Assembly: GCF_039535235.1 (NCBI RefSeq)
Contig: NZ_BAAAWU010000001.1
Span: 744,001-808,000, forward strand
Source of the DNA: Streptomyces roseoviridis
Lineage (GTDB): Bacteria; Actinomycetota; Actinomycetes; Streptomycetales; Streptomycetaceae
Direction: 5' to 3'
DNA length: 64,000 nucleotides
Every line of letters begins with the position of its first letter. Within the stretch, counting starts at the first letter, position 1. Positions 26,642 through 36,946 of the stretch are shown here, piece by piece. The translations under genes and the position numbers were made by a program. The notes beneath the pieces are model-generated. The model was not told the DNA's origin. It was given only the letters and a program-made list of their open reading frames with translations, and searched no databases.

Positions 26642-26752
26642 GGATAGCTCCCTGGATGCGGGGAATCGGCCGTCACGGGGTTTCCGCTCGTCCTGTCAGC
26701 TCCAGCCTTCCGCCGGAGAGGCCCGGGGCGAAGGTCCCGAAGGTCCCGGGCA

Positions 26753-26768
26753 GGGGCCCGATGGCCTC
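26753..26768. promoter_or_regulatory. OsdR-type dyad ahead of adhE
   Basis: GGGGCC-CGAT-GGCCTC, one mismatch from GGGNCC-N4-GGNCCC, 112 bases before the adhE ATG. It lies partly within the 141-base gap after the neighbouring membrane-protein gene. Confidence 0.5.
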
Positions 26769-26783
26769 CGGGTCCCCCGGTGG

Positions 26784-27389
26784 TCAGGCGTCCTTGCGGG
26801 CCCACTCGGGGGCGACCCGTGCCCATCCCCGGCCCCACAGCGCAGCGCGGCGCCGTTCGTAGTGCCGTCGCACGAGCCGGTGGAGGGTGAGCACCAGAAG
26901 ACCGAGGCTCACCGTGACGGCGAGTGCGGCCACAGCGGCGTCGTACCGCGCGGCAGCCTGCCCCGGCGGCGCGGAGGTCATCGCCCCGTCCTCGTCCGTC
27001 CACACCGGGACACGCGCACCGCGCTCCAGGTGGCTTGCGACCGGCACCCGCCCCCTGTGCGTCGCGCCGCCGGCGTCGGTCCACCGCGCCTCGGCCGTGG
27101 TGCGCGTACTGCCCCCGGCCGGCGGTGTGGCGCTCTCCGCCAGCACCGCAACGGTGAGGTGGCTCTCGCTCCGCTGCCGTGCCCGTGCCTCCAGCACCGC
27201 GTCCCCGGCCACCGCGCCGCCCAGTGGCGCACCGATGAACCCGGCCACCATCAGGACCACAAGGACCCAGCCCTCCACCGCGTGGGAACGGTGCCGCAGC
27301 TCGTTGCGGCGCCACCGCCACAGCAGCACCCTGCGGACCCGATCCGTCGCACCTTCCTCCTCCCGGTCGGCCGGGCGCCCGGCCCTCAT
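26784..27389 (-). CDS. Rv1733c-like two-helix membrane protein (copy 1)
   Basis: 201 aa. The ATG at 27389 overlaps the GAPDH stop (ATGA), so the two are translationally coupled. The layout is a basic N-terminus with RRVLLWRWRRNELRHR, one membrane helix at about 40-62, an extracytoplasmic region of about 85 residues (ARWTDAGGATHRGRVPVASH, VWTDEDGAMT), a second helix at about 148-168, and a basic cytoplasmic tail. This matches the Rv1733c family, a dormancy antigen of the M. tuberculosis DosR regulon whose function is unknown. A second copy lies at 60989-61579. Confidence 0.78.
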   Translation of the reverse strand: MRAGRPADREEEGATDRVRRVLLWRWRRNELRHRSHAVEGWVLVVLMVAGFIGAPLGGAVAGDAVLEARARQRSESHLTVAVLAESATPPAGGSTRTTAEARWTDAGGATHRGRVPVASHLERGARVPVWTDEDGAMTSAPPGQAAARYDAAVAALAVTVSLGLLVLTLHRLVRRHYERRRAALWGRGWARVAPEWARKDA

Positions 27390-28414
27390 CGGGGGTCGAG
27401 CAGGCCGGCGACGTACTGGGTCAGGTCGGCCAGACGGTTGGTGTAACCCCACTCGTTGTCGTACCAGCCGAAGACCTTGACCAGGCTCCCGTGCGCCTGG
27501 GTCAGGGGGGCGTCCACGATGCAGGAGGCGGGGTCGCCCACGATGTCGCGCGAAACGATCGGGTCGTCGCTCACGCGCAGGATGCCCTTCAGCGGACCGT
27601 CCGCGGCGTCGCGGAAGGCGTAGTTGACGTCCTCCACGGACACCGACTGCTGAAGGACGAGGGTGAGGTCCGCCAGCGAACCGTCCTCGACCGGCACGCG
27701 CACCGCGATGCCGTCCAGGGTGCCGGCGAGCTCGGGGAGCACGAGTCCGACGGCGCGGGCGGCGCCGGTGCTGGTCGGAATGATGTTCACCGCGGCGGTA
27801 CGGCCCCGCCGCGGATCGCTGTGCGGACCGTCGAGCACGACCTGGTCGTTGGTGTAGCCGTGGATGGTGGTCATCAGTCCCCTGACGATCCCGAAGCGCT
27901 CGTCGAGCACCTTCACCATCGGGGCCACGCAGTTGGTGGTGCAGGACGCGTTGGAGACCACGTGGTGCGCGTACGGGTCGTAGGTGTACTCGTTGACGCC
28001 CATGACGAGGGTGGCGTCCACGCCCTTGCCGGGGACCGACAACAGCACCTTGCGCGCACCCGCCCGCAGGTGCCGGCCGGCGTCCTCCCTGGTGCGGAAG
28101 CGGCCCGTGGCCTCGATGACCACGTCCACGCCCAGGGCCTCCCAGGGCAGGTCGGCGGGGTCGGGCTCGGACGTGACGGCGATGCGGTGCCCGTCCACGG
28201 TGAGCGATGCGTCGTCGTGCCCGACGGTGCGGCGGAGCCTGCCGTGGGTCGAGTCGTAGGTGAGCAGGTGGGCCAGCGCGGCCGGCGAGGCCAGGTCGTT
28301 GACGGCCACCACCTCCACCGGCGTGCCGCAGGCTGCCTCCGTACGTTCCATGACACAGCGCAGGTAGGTGCGCCCGATGCGCCCGAAGCCGTTGATTCCT
28401 ATGCGTACGGTCAT
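27386..28414 (-). CDS. gap: Glyceraldehyde-3-phosphate dehydrogenase (dormancy-island copy)
   Basis: 342 aa from the ATG at 28414, with GGAGG nine bases upstream. The Rossmann start is MTVRIGINGFGRIGRTYLR and the catalytic Cys lies in SNASCTTNCVAPM. The phosphate-binding GRTAAVNIIPTSTGAA and the C-terminal WYDNEWGYTNRL are present, so it is an active NAD-type glycolytic enzyme by sequence. As part of this island it would keep glycolysis running when respiration is limited. It is followed by a coupled membrane-protein gene and divergent from an alcohol dehydrogenase across two strong dyads. Confidence 0.94.
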   Translation of the reverse strand: MTVRIGINGFGRIGRTYLRCVMERTEAACGTPVEVVAVNDLASPAALAHLLTYDSTHGRLRRTVGHDDASLTVDGHRIAVTSEPDPADLPWEALGVDVVIEATGRFRTREDAGRHLRAGARKVLLSVPGKGVDATLVMGVNEYTYDPYAHHVVSNASCTTNCVAPMVKVLDERFGIVRGLMTTIHGYTNDQVVLDGPHSDPRRGRTAAVNIIPTSTGAARAVGLVLPELAGTLDGIAVRVPVEDGSLADLTLVLQQSVSVEDVNYAFRDAADGPLKGILRVSDDPIVSRDIVGDPASCIVDAPLTQAHGSLVKVFGWYDNEWGYTNRLADLTQYVAGLLDPR

Positions 28415-28501
28415 CTCCGCCGTCCTCCCGGGGTGCCGATGCGGTGGTGTCAGCGTGCGGTCCGCCGCCTCCCCTCGGCAGGGTCGAACGGGGACGCCGC
28501 A

Positions 28502-28517
28502 GGGGCCGTAGGGCCCT
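28502..28517. promoter_or_regulatory. OsdR-type dyad ahead of gap
   Basis: GGGGCC-GTAG-GGCCCT, 88 bases before the gap start on the minus strand. Confidence 0.6.
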
Positions 28518-28550
28518 CGTCTCCGGCACGTGCCGAGCGGCCCGGCCCGT

Positions 28551-28570
28551 CGCGGGCCGTTCGGCCCGCG
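28551..28570. promoter_or_regulatory. Perfect OsdR-type dyad ahead of the alcohol dehydrogenase
   Basis: CGCGGGCCGTTCGGCCCGCG has perfect 8-bp arms around GTTC and ends 79 bases before the dehydrogenase ATG. It is the longest dyad of the set. Confidence 0.7.
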
Positions 28571-28648
28571 ACAGGGGTCCTGACCGGTTCTGTCCCCTCC
28601 CGGCGCCTCACACCACTGTGGAAGCAGCGACGAACGAAGGAGCAGGCG

Positions 28649-29659
28649 ATGAAGGCAGCAGTGGTGAAGACCCTGGGAGAACCGCTGGTCATCGAGGAGC
28701 GGCCCGATCCCGTGCCCGGCCCCGGACAGGTACGCATACGCGTCGAGGCGTCCGGCCTGTGTCACACGGACATCCACGCGGCGCACGGCGACTGGCCGGT
28801 CAGGCCCGCGCCCCCGTTCGTTCCCGGGCACGAGGGGGTCGGCGTCGTCGAGGAGCTCGGCGAGGGCGTCACGCACCTGTCGGTCGGGCAGCGCGTGGCC
28901 GTGCCCTGGCTCGGCTGGGCCTGCGGACGGTGCGAGCACTGCCTGTCCGGCTGGGAAACACTGTGCCCGCAGCAGGTCAACACCGGTTACGGCACCGACG
29001 GTGCCTACGCCGAGAAGATGCTCGCCCACGCCGACTTCGCGCAGCCCGTGCCCGACGGCGTCGACCCGCGCGAGGCGGCACCCCTGACCTGTGCGGGAGT
29101 CACCACCTACAAGGCTCTGAAGGTGGCCGGGGTCGGGCCGGCCGACCTCGTGGCGATCTCCGGTATCGGCGGGCTGGGACATCTCGCCGTGCAGTACGCC
29201 AAGATCGCCGGCGCGACGGTCGCCGCGATCGACATCTCCGACGACAAGCTCCGGCTCGCCGGCGAGCTCGGCGCGGACATCCTCATCGACGCCCGCAAGG
29301 AGGACCCGGCGGCGGTGCTCCAGCGACACGGAGGAGCCCACGCGGCCCTGGCACTGGCGGTGAACGAGGAGACCTTCGCAACGGCCCTGGCCGGTCTGCG
29401 CCGCGGCGGCAAGCTGGTCATGGTGGCTCTTCCCGCGGACGGCGTCGTCCAGGTGCCGGTCTTCTCCACCGTCCTCGGCGGCACGTCCGTCATCGGCTCG
29501 ATCGTCGGTACCCGCCAGGACCTGGCCGAGGTGTTCCAGCTGCACGCCGCCGGACGCACCCGAGTGATCTACGAAACCCGGCCGCTGTCGTCCGTCAACG
29601 AGTGCATCGACGAGGTGCTCGACGGCCAGGTCAAGGCACGCATCGTCTTCGACATGTGA
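28649..29659 (+). CDS. Zinc-dependent alcohol dehydrogenase
   Basis: 336 aa from the ATG at 28649, six bases after GAAGGAG. The catalytic zinc site is [17 protein letters not shown] plus [12 protein letters not shown]. The structural zinc cysteines are in [15 protein letters not shown], and the NAD fold is [16 protein letters not shown]. It belongs to the AdhA/AdhP ethanol-active group and could complete or reverse the ethanol branch formed by AdhE. A strong perfect dyad lies in its leader. It is followed after 134 bases by a CBS-domain gene. Confidence 0.94.
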   Translation: MKAAVVKTLGEPLVIEERPDPVPGPGQVRIRVEASGLCHTDIHAAHGDWPVRPAPPFVPGHEGVGVVEELGEGVTHLSVGQRVAVPWLGWACGRCEHCLSGWETLCPQQVNTGYGTDGAYAEKMLAHADFAQPVPDGVDPREAAPLTCAGVTTYKALKVAGVGPADLVAISGIGGLGHLAVQYAKIAGATVAAIDISDDKLRLAGELGADILIDARKEDPAAVLQRHGGAHAALALAVNEETFATALAGLRRGGKLVMVALPADGVVQVPVFSTVLGGTSVIGSIVGTRQDLAEVFQLHAAGRTRVIYETRPLSSVNECIDEVLDGQVKARIVFDM

Positions 29660-29793
29660 GGCACCCCCGGCCTCCCGCGGAGCGCGCACCCCCATCCGCG
29701 CCCCCGGGACCCGCTCCCCCGCTGCCGGGGACGAAGGCCGTGATGCCGTGGGCGGCGGGCACGAGCTACCCAGGCGAAAGGGAGATGAGAACC

Positions 29794-30456
29794 GTGGTCA
29801 AGCACCGGACGGTGGGCGAAGTGATGACGAGCGACGTGGTCCAGGCCCGCCCGGACACCTCCTTCAAGGAGCTGGCCCGCCTGCTGACCTCCCACCACAT
29901 CAGCGGTCTTCCGGTGGTGGACGACGACGACAAGGTCATGGGCGTGGTCTCCCAGACCGACCTCACCCGGCGGCAGGCGGCGCCCGGCCGGAGCGGATCC
30001 GGCCGGGGCCGCGTGATGCGGGCCCTGCGGCGGATCGTTCACGCGCGCCCCGCCCCAGGGCCGGCCCTGACGGCGCACGGGCTGATGACCAGTCCCGCGG
30101 TCACCGTGCATCCCGAACAGCGTGTGGTCGACGCGGCGCGCATCATGGAACGCCGCCGCATCGACCGACTGCCCGTGGTGGACGAGGAGGACCGTCTCAT
30201 CGGCATCGCCACCCGCCGCGATCTCCTGCGCGTCTTCCTGCGCACCGACGAGGAGATCCACGAATCCGTGGCCGGCGTGGTGCGCCCTCACGCTTCCTCG
30301 CACGACGCCGGCGGGCTCCACATCGACGTCCGGGACGGGATCGTCACCATCGAGGGCGTCGCGGGACCGGGGATCGACACCACGGCTCTGGTCCGGTCCG
30401 CCTGGCGGGTCGACGGCGTCGTCGGCGTGGTCAACCGGCTGACGGCGGACAGGTGA
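29794..30456 (+). CDS. CBS-pair protein with C-terminal BON domain
   Basis: 220 aa from the GTG at 29794, chosen because GGGAG lies nine bases upstream; an in-frame ATG at 29785 is the alternative. There are two CBS domains: residues 5-60 ([37 protein letters not shown]) and about 95-150 ([37 protein letters not shown]). They are split by a basic linker. A short BON-like tail follows ([17 protein letters not shown]). CBS pairs bind adenine nucleotides; relatives such as Hrp1 are induced by hypoxia in Mycobacterium. Confidence 0.88.
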   Translation: MVKHRTVGEVMTSDVVQARPDTSFKELARLLTSHHISGLPVVDDDDKVMGVVSQTDLTRRQAAPGRSGSGRGRVMRALRRIVHARPAPGPALTAHGLMTSPAVTVHPEQRVVDAARIMERRRIDRLPVVDEEDRLIGIATRRDLLRVFLRTDEEIHESVAGVVRPHASSHDAGGLHIDVRDGIVTIEGVAGPGIDTTALVRSAWRVDGVVGVVNRLTADR

Positions 30457-30600
30457 GAGGACTCGCAGGTACCGCACATGCCCCGCCGCCGTGACGATGC
30501 CCCGGGAGCCGGACGGGGGGCCGGGTACTCCGCGGACGGGGGCGGCTGCGACGCCTCCGTCGGTGCCGTGGGGCGGTGACACCGCGCCGGGGTGCCGCGC
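30457..30600. other. Intergenic, nothing recognised
   Basis: Gap between the CBS gene and the phosphoketolase remnant. Proline- and arginine-rich shadow frames only. Confidence 0.4.
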
Positions 30601-30840
30601 CGGCCTGTAGAGAGATCCGGCGTTCGTCGGACCGTGCGGATGGGGGCTCGGCCGGCCGGTCTCGTCGAGGAGTTCCTCGGGCCGGTACGAGCGCGGCCAC
30701 GCCTCCAGTTGGGCCCGGTGGCCTTCGTCGTCGCGGACGCCCGCCAGGGGCACCTGGTGGGCACGCCAGGTGCCCTCGACGGGAAGGCCGTCGACGGTGG
30801 CGGGTCCGGTCCAGCCCTTCGGCGTCCGCAGGACGATCAC
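30601..30840 (-). pseudogene. Remnant of phosphoketolase
   Basis: The minus strand encodes about 80 residues beginning [20 protein letters not shown], continuing [17 protein letters not shown] and [17 protein letters not shown]. This is the diagnostic middle block of xylulose-5-phosphate/fructose-6-phosphate phosphoketolase. Neither the thiamine-diphosphate domain upstream nor the C-terminal half downstream is present, so about 90% of the gene is gone. The enzyme would have given acetyl phosphate from sugar phosphates, fitting the fermentation theme. Confidence 0.72.
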
Positions 30841-30929
30841 CGGCCGGCGCGGCCGTCCGACGGGGCGCCGGTCCGGGCTTGCCGCTGGACGTCCTGTCGT
30901 CGCCCCCGGCTCCGTGCCCGGCCTGGCCC

Positions 30930-30945
30930 TGGACCGAACGGCCCT
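30930..30945. promoter_or_regulatory. OsdR-type dyad ahead of the hibernation factor
   Basis: TGGACC-GAAC-GGCCCT, about 130 bases before the hpf ATG. Confidence 0.45.
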
Positions 30946-30983
30946 TCGCGGATGCCCGGACGTCCCGGACGGATGGGCGGGGA

Positions 30984-30999
30984 GGGGACCGGTCGCCCC
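30984..30999. promoter_or_regulatory. OsdR-type dyad ahead of the hibernation factor
   Basis: GGGGAC-CGGT-CGCCCC, 76 bases before the hpf ATG. Confidence 0.5.
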
Positions 31000-31074
31000 G
31001 CGGCGACGGGCCCCGTCGGCTCTGCCGGGAACGGTCGGCGCCCGACAGGCTGAGAGCGATCAAGGAGGAGTTCC

Positions 31075-31866
31075 ATGAGCGGTCTCAAGACCAGCCAGGC
31101 AGTCGACGTCCAGGTCCGCAGCCGAGGACAGGTGCCTCGAGGCGCGGCCACCTACGCACGGGAGAAGGTGCTCGCGGCCCTCGACCACGTGGGCGAGCCG
31201 GTGCTGGCCGCCCAGGTGAAGCTCACCCAGGCGGTCCATTGCTCGGCGGCTCGCCCCGCCACGGCCCAGGCCGTGGTCGATGTGAGCGGTCGGCCGGTAC
31301 GTGCCCACGTGGCGGCAGGCACCATGTTCGAAGCGGTCGACCTTCTGCAGGAGCGTCTGACGGTGCGGCTGGCCCGGGCACGGCGGTACGGGCCGCGCGG
31401 GCTCTCCGGCACCGTCCAGGACGTGTGGTGGGACGGGGCGAGCCGCGAGCACCGTCCGCACCGTCAGCACCTGCCGGCCGAAGAGCGCCGCATCGAGCGG
31501 TACAAGGCGTTCAGCCGGACCCGGCAGACGCCCGAGGACGCCGTGATCGACCTGGAGGCCATGGACTACGACTTCTGGGTCTTCACGGACCTGGCCTCCG
31601 GGCACGACAGCGTGGTCTACCGCGACGTCCGCACCGGCCGCCACCGTCTGGCATCGCTGGGGCCCTCGGGGCAGGAGCGCGAGGCCGAGGGGCGGCTGAG
31701 CGTGAGCACGGTCCCCGTGCCTGTGAGCACGGTGCCCGAGGCCGTTCAGCGGCTGAACCTCACCGGTCTGCCGTGGGTCTTCTTCGCCGACACGGCCACC
31801 GGTCGGGGCAGCGTGCTCTACCACCGCTACGACGGCCATTACGGGCTGATCACCCTGGCCCGGTAG
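31075..31866 (+). CDS. hpf: Ribosome hibernation promoting factor with duplicated C-terminal domain
   Basis: 263 aa from the ATG at 31075 after AAGGAGG. Residues 8-108 are a divergent RaiA/HPF N-terminal domain (VDVQVRSRGQVPRGAATYAR and, later, FEAVDLLQERLTVRLAR). The C-terminal dimerisation domain of long HPF then occurs twice. The first copy is at about residues 140-200 (RYKAFSRTRQTPEDAVIDLE, DYDFWVFTDLASG) and the second at about 208-263 (TVPEAVQRLNLTGLPWVFFA, GRGSVLYHRYDGHYGLI). Long HPF joins 70S ribosomes into inactive dimers. A DosR-regulated relative (Rv0079) exists in Mycobacterium. A USP gene follows 63 bases later. Confidence 0.88.
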   Translation: MSGLKTSQAVDVQVRSRGQVPRGAATYAREKVLAALDHVGEPVLAAQVKLTQAVHCSAARPATAQAVVDVSGRPVRAHVAAGTMFEAVDLLQERLTVRLARARRYGPRGLSGTVQDVWWDGASREHRPHRQHLPAEERRIERYKAFSRTRQTPEDAVIDLEAMDYDFWVFTDLASGHDSVVYRDVRTGRHRLASLGPSGQEREAEGRLSVSTVPVPVSTVPEAVQRLNLTGLPWVFFADTATGRGSVLYHRYDGHYGLITLAR

Positions 31867-31929
31867 AGCTCGCACCCTCTGGCCGGAAGCACCCCGCTTC
31901 CGCCCCGTCCGCCCTACACGGAGGATTCC

Positions 31930-32856
31930 ATGTCACAAGGTACCGTCATCGCCGCTGTGGACGGCTCGTTGGAGTCGCAGGCTGCCGCGCAGTGGGCTGC
32001 CCGAGAAGCGCTGCTGCGAGGTCTGCCCCTGCACATCGTCCACGCCTGGCAGGACTGGTCGCCGGGTTTCGCCCACGCCCCGTTCACCGGTGCGGACACC
32101 GCCCCCGGCGAAACGGCCACCACCCGGCACGGGGCCGGGCGTGTCCCCCATGAGGCGGCCCGGCGGGTGCGAGCGGATCATCCCGGTCTGCGCGTCAGCG
32201 TCGAGCAGGTCTTCGGCCGTCCCGTCGAGGTGCTGCTCGCCGCGGCGAGCAAGGCGGAGGTCCTGGTTCTGGGTTCGCGAGGGCTGGGCGCCCTGGGTGG
32301 TCTTCTGGCCGGATCGGTGTCGTTGCCCGTCATCGCGCACGCCGAGTGCCCGGTCGTCGTCGTGCGGGCCGGCGAGCGGGTCGCGTGCGAGAAGCAGCCG
32401 GAGGACGGCCCGGCCGGCCGGGCACGGTACCTCGATGTGGTGCTGGGGCTCGACCTCACCCGGCCATGCGACGAGCTGATCGAGTTCGCCTTCTCCGCCG
32501 CCGCCGCACGCGGGGCCGCCCTCAGGGTCGTCCACGGGTGGGACGTACCGATCCTGTCCGGACACGACCCCGAAGCCGTCGATCCCGGACACGGCGTCGC
32601 GATGGCACTGCGTGAAGCAAGCGTGCTCACCGACGTGCTGCGGCCGTGGCGGGGCAAGTTCCCGGAGGTCGACGTCAAGGAGCAGTGCGTGGTGGGCGGG
32701 GCGGCTGACCACCTCGTGGACGCCTCGCGGGACGCCTCGCTGCTGGTCCTGGGACGGCGGGTACGCCGCTCGGCGGTCGGCCCGCGCATCGGCCCGGTCA
32801 CGCACGCGGTGCTGCACCGTGCGGCGGCGCCCGTGGCGGTGGTGCAGCACCTCTGA
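31930..32856 (+). CDS. Universal stress protein, two-domain (USP 4)
   Basis: 308 aa, starting MSQGTVIAAVDGSLESQAAA. Domain 1 carries an insertion around residues 45-75 and the ATP loop GSRGLGALGGLLAGSVS. Domain 2 (LDVVLGLDLTRPCDELIE) has the VLGLD start typical of USP second domains in this island and ends GPVTHAVLHRAAAPVAVV. It probably shares a transcript with hpf. A 23-bp perfect hairpin follows its stop. Confidence 0.93.
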   Translation: MSQGTVIAAVDGSLESQAAAQWAAREALLRGLPLHIVHAWQDWSPGFAHAPFTGADTAPGETATTRHGAGRVPHEAARRVRADHPGLRVSVEQVFGRPVEVLLAAASKAEVLVLGSRGLGALGGLLAGSVSLPVIAHAECPVVVVRAGERVACEKQPEDGPAGRARYLDVVLGLDLTRPCDELIEFAFSAAAARGAALRVVHGWDVPILSGHDPEAVDPGHGVAMALREASVLTDVLRPWRGKFPEVDVKEQCVVGGAADHLVDASRDASLLVLGRRVRRSAVGPRIGPVTHAVLHRAAAPVAVVQHL

Positions 32857-32895
32857 CCGCTGTTCGCGGTCGGCATGACCTCGCTGGGGTCTCTG

Positions 32896-32950
32896 CCGGG
32901 GCCCGGTGTGGCCGCTTCCCTTCAGGAGAAGCGGCCACACCGGGCCCCGG
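32896..32950 (+). terminator. Very strong hairpin after USP 4
   Basis: Bases 32896-32918 pair perfectly with 32928-32950 (23 bp) around a nine-base loop, 40 bases beyond the stop. It is the longest perfect stem in the window. Confidence 0.9.
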
Positions 32951-33210
32951 TCGTTGCCGCCCCCAGCCGGTCGGTGTCGCTCGCGGCGGTTCTCGACGAT
33001 GACGACCGAGCACCACGACGGCGGAGCCGACACGGCCGGGCCGGGAAGCGGCAAGGTGCCTGCGGCCCATCCGGACGGTCACCGACGACAGCCCCGACGC
33101 CGGGTGTGGCGCCGAGGCTGTCACCTCACCGTTCCTGCCGCAGGGGGCGGAACGAGTTCACCTACCGCCGGACGCCTTGGGTCCACCGGTGGAACGAATG
33201 CCCCGTGGAC

Positions 33211-33405
33211 TCAGGACGTGTTCCCGGAGTGGGAGTCATGGCCGTACATGTGCGTGGCGGCGACCAGGGCCAGCATGCCGACCGCCATCATGATCAGTCC
33301 CACCAGGGGCCGGTCGGCGCCCTCCCATTGCCAGTCGACGGCGAACACGAGTATCGCGCCGAGCCCGATCGATGTGATCGCTCCGATGGCCAGCAGCCCG
33401 GGCAT
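33211..33405 (-). CDS. Small two-helix membrane protein (DUF6458-like)
   Basis: 64 aa from MPGLLAIGAITSIGLGAILV at 33405, chosen because AAGGAGG lies eight bases upstream. Two hydrophobic helices at about 3-22 and 35-54 are split by a short acidic loop (VDWQWEGADRPLVG). The tail is hydrophilic (HMYGHDSHSGNTS). The layout resembles the short actinobacterial DUF6458 proteins, whose function is unknown. A GGGGCC-TGAT-GGCCCG dyad lies 82 bases upstream, so it appears to be part of the same regulon. Confidence 0.75.
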   Translation of the reverse strand: MPGLLAIGAITSIGLGAILVFAVDWQWEGADRPLVGLIMMAVGMLALVAATHMYGHDSHSGNTS

Positions 33406-33486
33406 GGGGCCCACCTCCTTCAACGGCTGACGGGCACCCTGCCCCCTGCCGGATCACACTGTCGCCGAACGGCGGCAGGGCACCCA

Positions 33487-33502
33487 GGGGCCTGATGGCC
33501 CG
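33487..33502. promoter_or_regulatory. OsdR-type dyad ahead of the small membrane protein
   Basis: GGGGCC-TGAT-GGCCCG, 82 bases before the start at 33405 on the minus strand. Confidence 0.5.
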
Positions 33503-33596
33503 TCCGGCAGAGCCATGAGGCCCGTACCGCGGCAGACACGACGGCCGGCCGGCGGAGCGCGTGCGTCGATCCACCGGCCGGCCGTCGGAACCGGAC

Positions 33597-33668
33597 TCAG
33601 CTCACGGCCGCCCCGAGCGCCAGGAAGCCGAGGACCGCCACCAGCAACATGCCCATGAGGGGTGCCAT
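33597..33668 (-). CDS. Possible 23-residue membrane peptide
   Basis: MAPLMGMLLVAVLGFLALGA plus AVS and a stop: a single hydrophobic helix on the minus strand. The frame stays open upstream (RDQYLRF just before the Met), so the true start may lie further up and be non-ATG. No convincing ribosome site was found. A perfect AGGGCC-CTTC-GGCCCT dyad begins 28 bases upstream. It could equally be a decayed end of a larger gene. Confidence 0.35.
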   Translation of the reverse strand: MAPLMGMLLVAVLGFLALGAAVS

Positions 33669-33695
33669 GAAGCGCAGGTACTGGTCACGGCACGC

Positions 33696-33711
33696 AGGGC
33701 CCTTCGGCCCT
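33696..33711. promoter_or_regulatory. OsdR-type dyad between the small membrane peptide and the CBS-BON gene
   Basis: AGGGCC-CTTC-GGCCCT, perfect arms with a four-base centre. Confidence 0.55.
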
Positions 33712-33791
33712 GGGGGCCCGGGGGCCTGGGCCCTGTGGGGGGGGGAAGGACACACACGCAGGGGACGCACGGTCTGCGCAGGGAGGGCAAG

Positions 33792-33807
33792 GGGGCCGTC
33801 CGGCCCT
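33792..33807. promoter_or_regulatory. OsdR-type dyad ahead of the CBS-BON gene
   Basis: GGGGCC-GTCC-GGCCCT, 117 bases before the ATG at 33924. Confidence 0.55.
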
Positions 33808-33923
33808 CCTCGCGTCCGCCCCGTGAGGGGAGACTCGTAGGGAAGACCTTCGGGAGTCGCGTGAAACTGCGTCGCTCTTCGGCGTCATGCGCCCGTACTC
33901 GCCCTCAGCCCCGGGAGAACACC

Positions 33924-34556
33924 ATGCCTTCCCCCAGCTACCGCGTCAGTGACGTCATGACCCACACCGCCGTCGCGATCGGCCGTGACGCGCCCTACAA
34001 GGAGATCGTCGCCCTGATGGACCAGTGGAAGGTGAGCGCTCTTCCGGTCCTGGAGGGGGAAGGACGTGTCGTGGGAGTGGTCTCGGAGGCCGATCTGTTG
34101 CCGAAGGAGGAGTTCCGGGGCGGGGAACCGGGACCGGACGAGTTCGCGGAGGCCGCCAAGGCCGGGGCCGTACGGGCCGGGGAGCTCATGTCGAGTCCGG
34201 CCGTCACCGTGCACCCGGGCGCCACGCTCGCGGAGGCGGCGCGCATCATGGCCCGGCGGAGGGTCAAGCGGCTGCCGGTGGTGAACGAGATCGGGCTGCT
34301 GGAGGGGGTCGTGAGCCGGAGCGATCTGCTCAAGGTGTTCCTGCGCAAGGACGACGAGATCGAGGCGGAGATCCGGCGGTCGGTGCTCGGAGGGGCGGCG
34401 CTCACGGGGCTGGACGTGACCGTGGTGGAGGGTGTGGCGACGCTGCGTGGCGCCCTCGGCGACCGCTCGCTGGTCCCCTTGCTCGCGAAAGCCGTGCGGG
34501 CCGTGGAAGGAGTCGTCGACGTACGGATGGAGCTCGGCGCCCATGAGGACGCCTGA
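33924..34556 (+). CDS. CBS-pair protein with BON domain
   Basis: 210 aa from the ATG at 33924, six bases after GGGAG. CBS 1 covers residues 7-60 (VSDVMTHTAVAIGRDAPYKE, WKVSALPVLEGEGRVVG) and CBS 2 about 85-145 ([37 protein letters not shown]). A BON lipid- or membrane-associating domain follows (LDVTVVEGVATLRGALG, AVEGVVDVRMEL). It is close in sequence to the CBS-BON protein at 52962. Adenine-nucleotide sensing is likely; the target is unknown. It is followed by the broken response-regulator gene. Confidence 0.9.
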   Translation: MPSPSYRVSDVMTHTAVAIGRDAPYKEIVALMDQWKVSALPVLEGEGRVVGVVSEADLLPKEEFRGGEPGPDEFAEAAKAGAVRAGELMSSPAVTVHPGATLAEAARIMARRRVKRLPVVNEIGLLEGVVSRSDLLKVFLRKDDEIEAEIRRSVLGGAALTGLDVTVVEGVATLRGALGDRSLVPLLAKAVRAVEGVVDVRMELGAHEDA

Positions 34557-34644
34557 TGACGGGCCGTCCTCGTGAGGGCGGGTAGGGCACGCACCGATCG
34601 ACCACAGGGGTCGCCATGACCGTCTGCCGGCAGCCGACACACCC

Positions 34645-35159
34645 ATGCGGGTCTTCCTCGTGGACGATCACGAGGTGGTCCGCCGGGGCATGCGCGACCT
34701 CATCGACGACGAGCCCGACATGGAGGTGGTCGGGGAGGCGTCGACGGCCGGTCAGGCGCTGTCCAGGGGCCCGGCGCTGCGGCCCGACGTGGCGGTGCTC
34801 GATGTCCGCCTGCCCGACGGTGACGGAATCACCGTGTACCGCGAGCTGCGATCACGCATGCCGGAACTCGCGTGCCTGATGCTGACGTCCTTCGACGACG
34901 AGGACGCCCTCATCGACGCGATCATGGCCAAGGCGCCGCAGGACGAGCGGCTGGCCGGGCTGTCGAGCGGGAGCGGTCGGTGCTCGGACTGATCGGCGGG
35001 GGACTCACCAACCGGCAGATCGCCATGCGGCTCCACCTGTCGGAGAAGACGGTCAGGAACCACATCTCACGGCTGCTCGGGAAGCTGGGCGTAAAACGCC
35101 GTGTGCAGGCCGCTGTCATCGCGGCACAGGTCCACGAGCACGACGCCGAGGGAAAGTAG
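34645..35159 (+). pseudogene. Broken NarL-family response regulator (second OsdR/DevR-like)
   Basis: The receiver half is intact in one frame: [20 protein letters not shown], phospho-acceptor Asp53 in [13 protein letters not shown], up to ALIDAIMA. About 45 residues that should follow (the GYVLKQ lysine region and linker) are missing in frame. Near 34964 a single lost base shifts the reading to a stop at 34992. The DNA-binding half continues in the next frame (LTNRQIAMRLHLSEKTVRNH, then SRLLGKLGVKRRVQAAV) to 35159. The ATG at 34616 with a better ribosome site is out of frame with the receiver, hinting at further decay. It is convergent with kinase 2, its presumed former partner. Confidence 0.85.
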
Positions 35160-35161
35160 GC

Positions 35162-36946
<1,785 letters not shown>

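Noticed and set aside
24350-26647. A 765-residue plus-strand frame opposite adhE
   Set aside because: It is antisense to a complete AdhE with all catalytic motifs, and shows typical GC-driven shadow composition.
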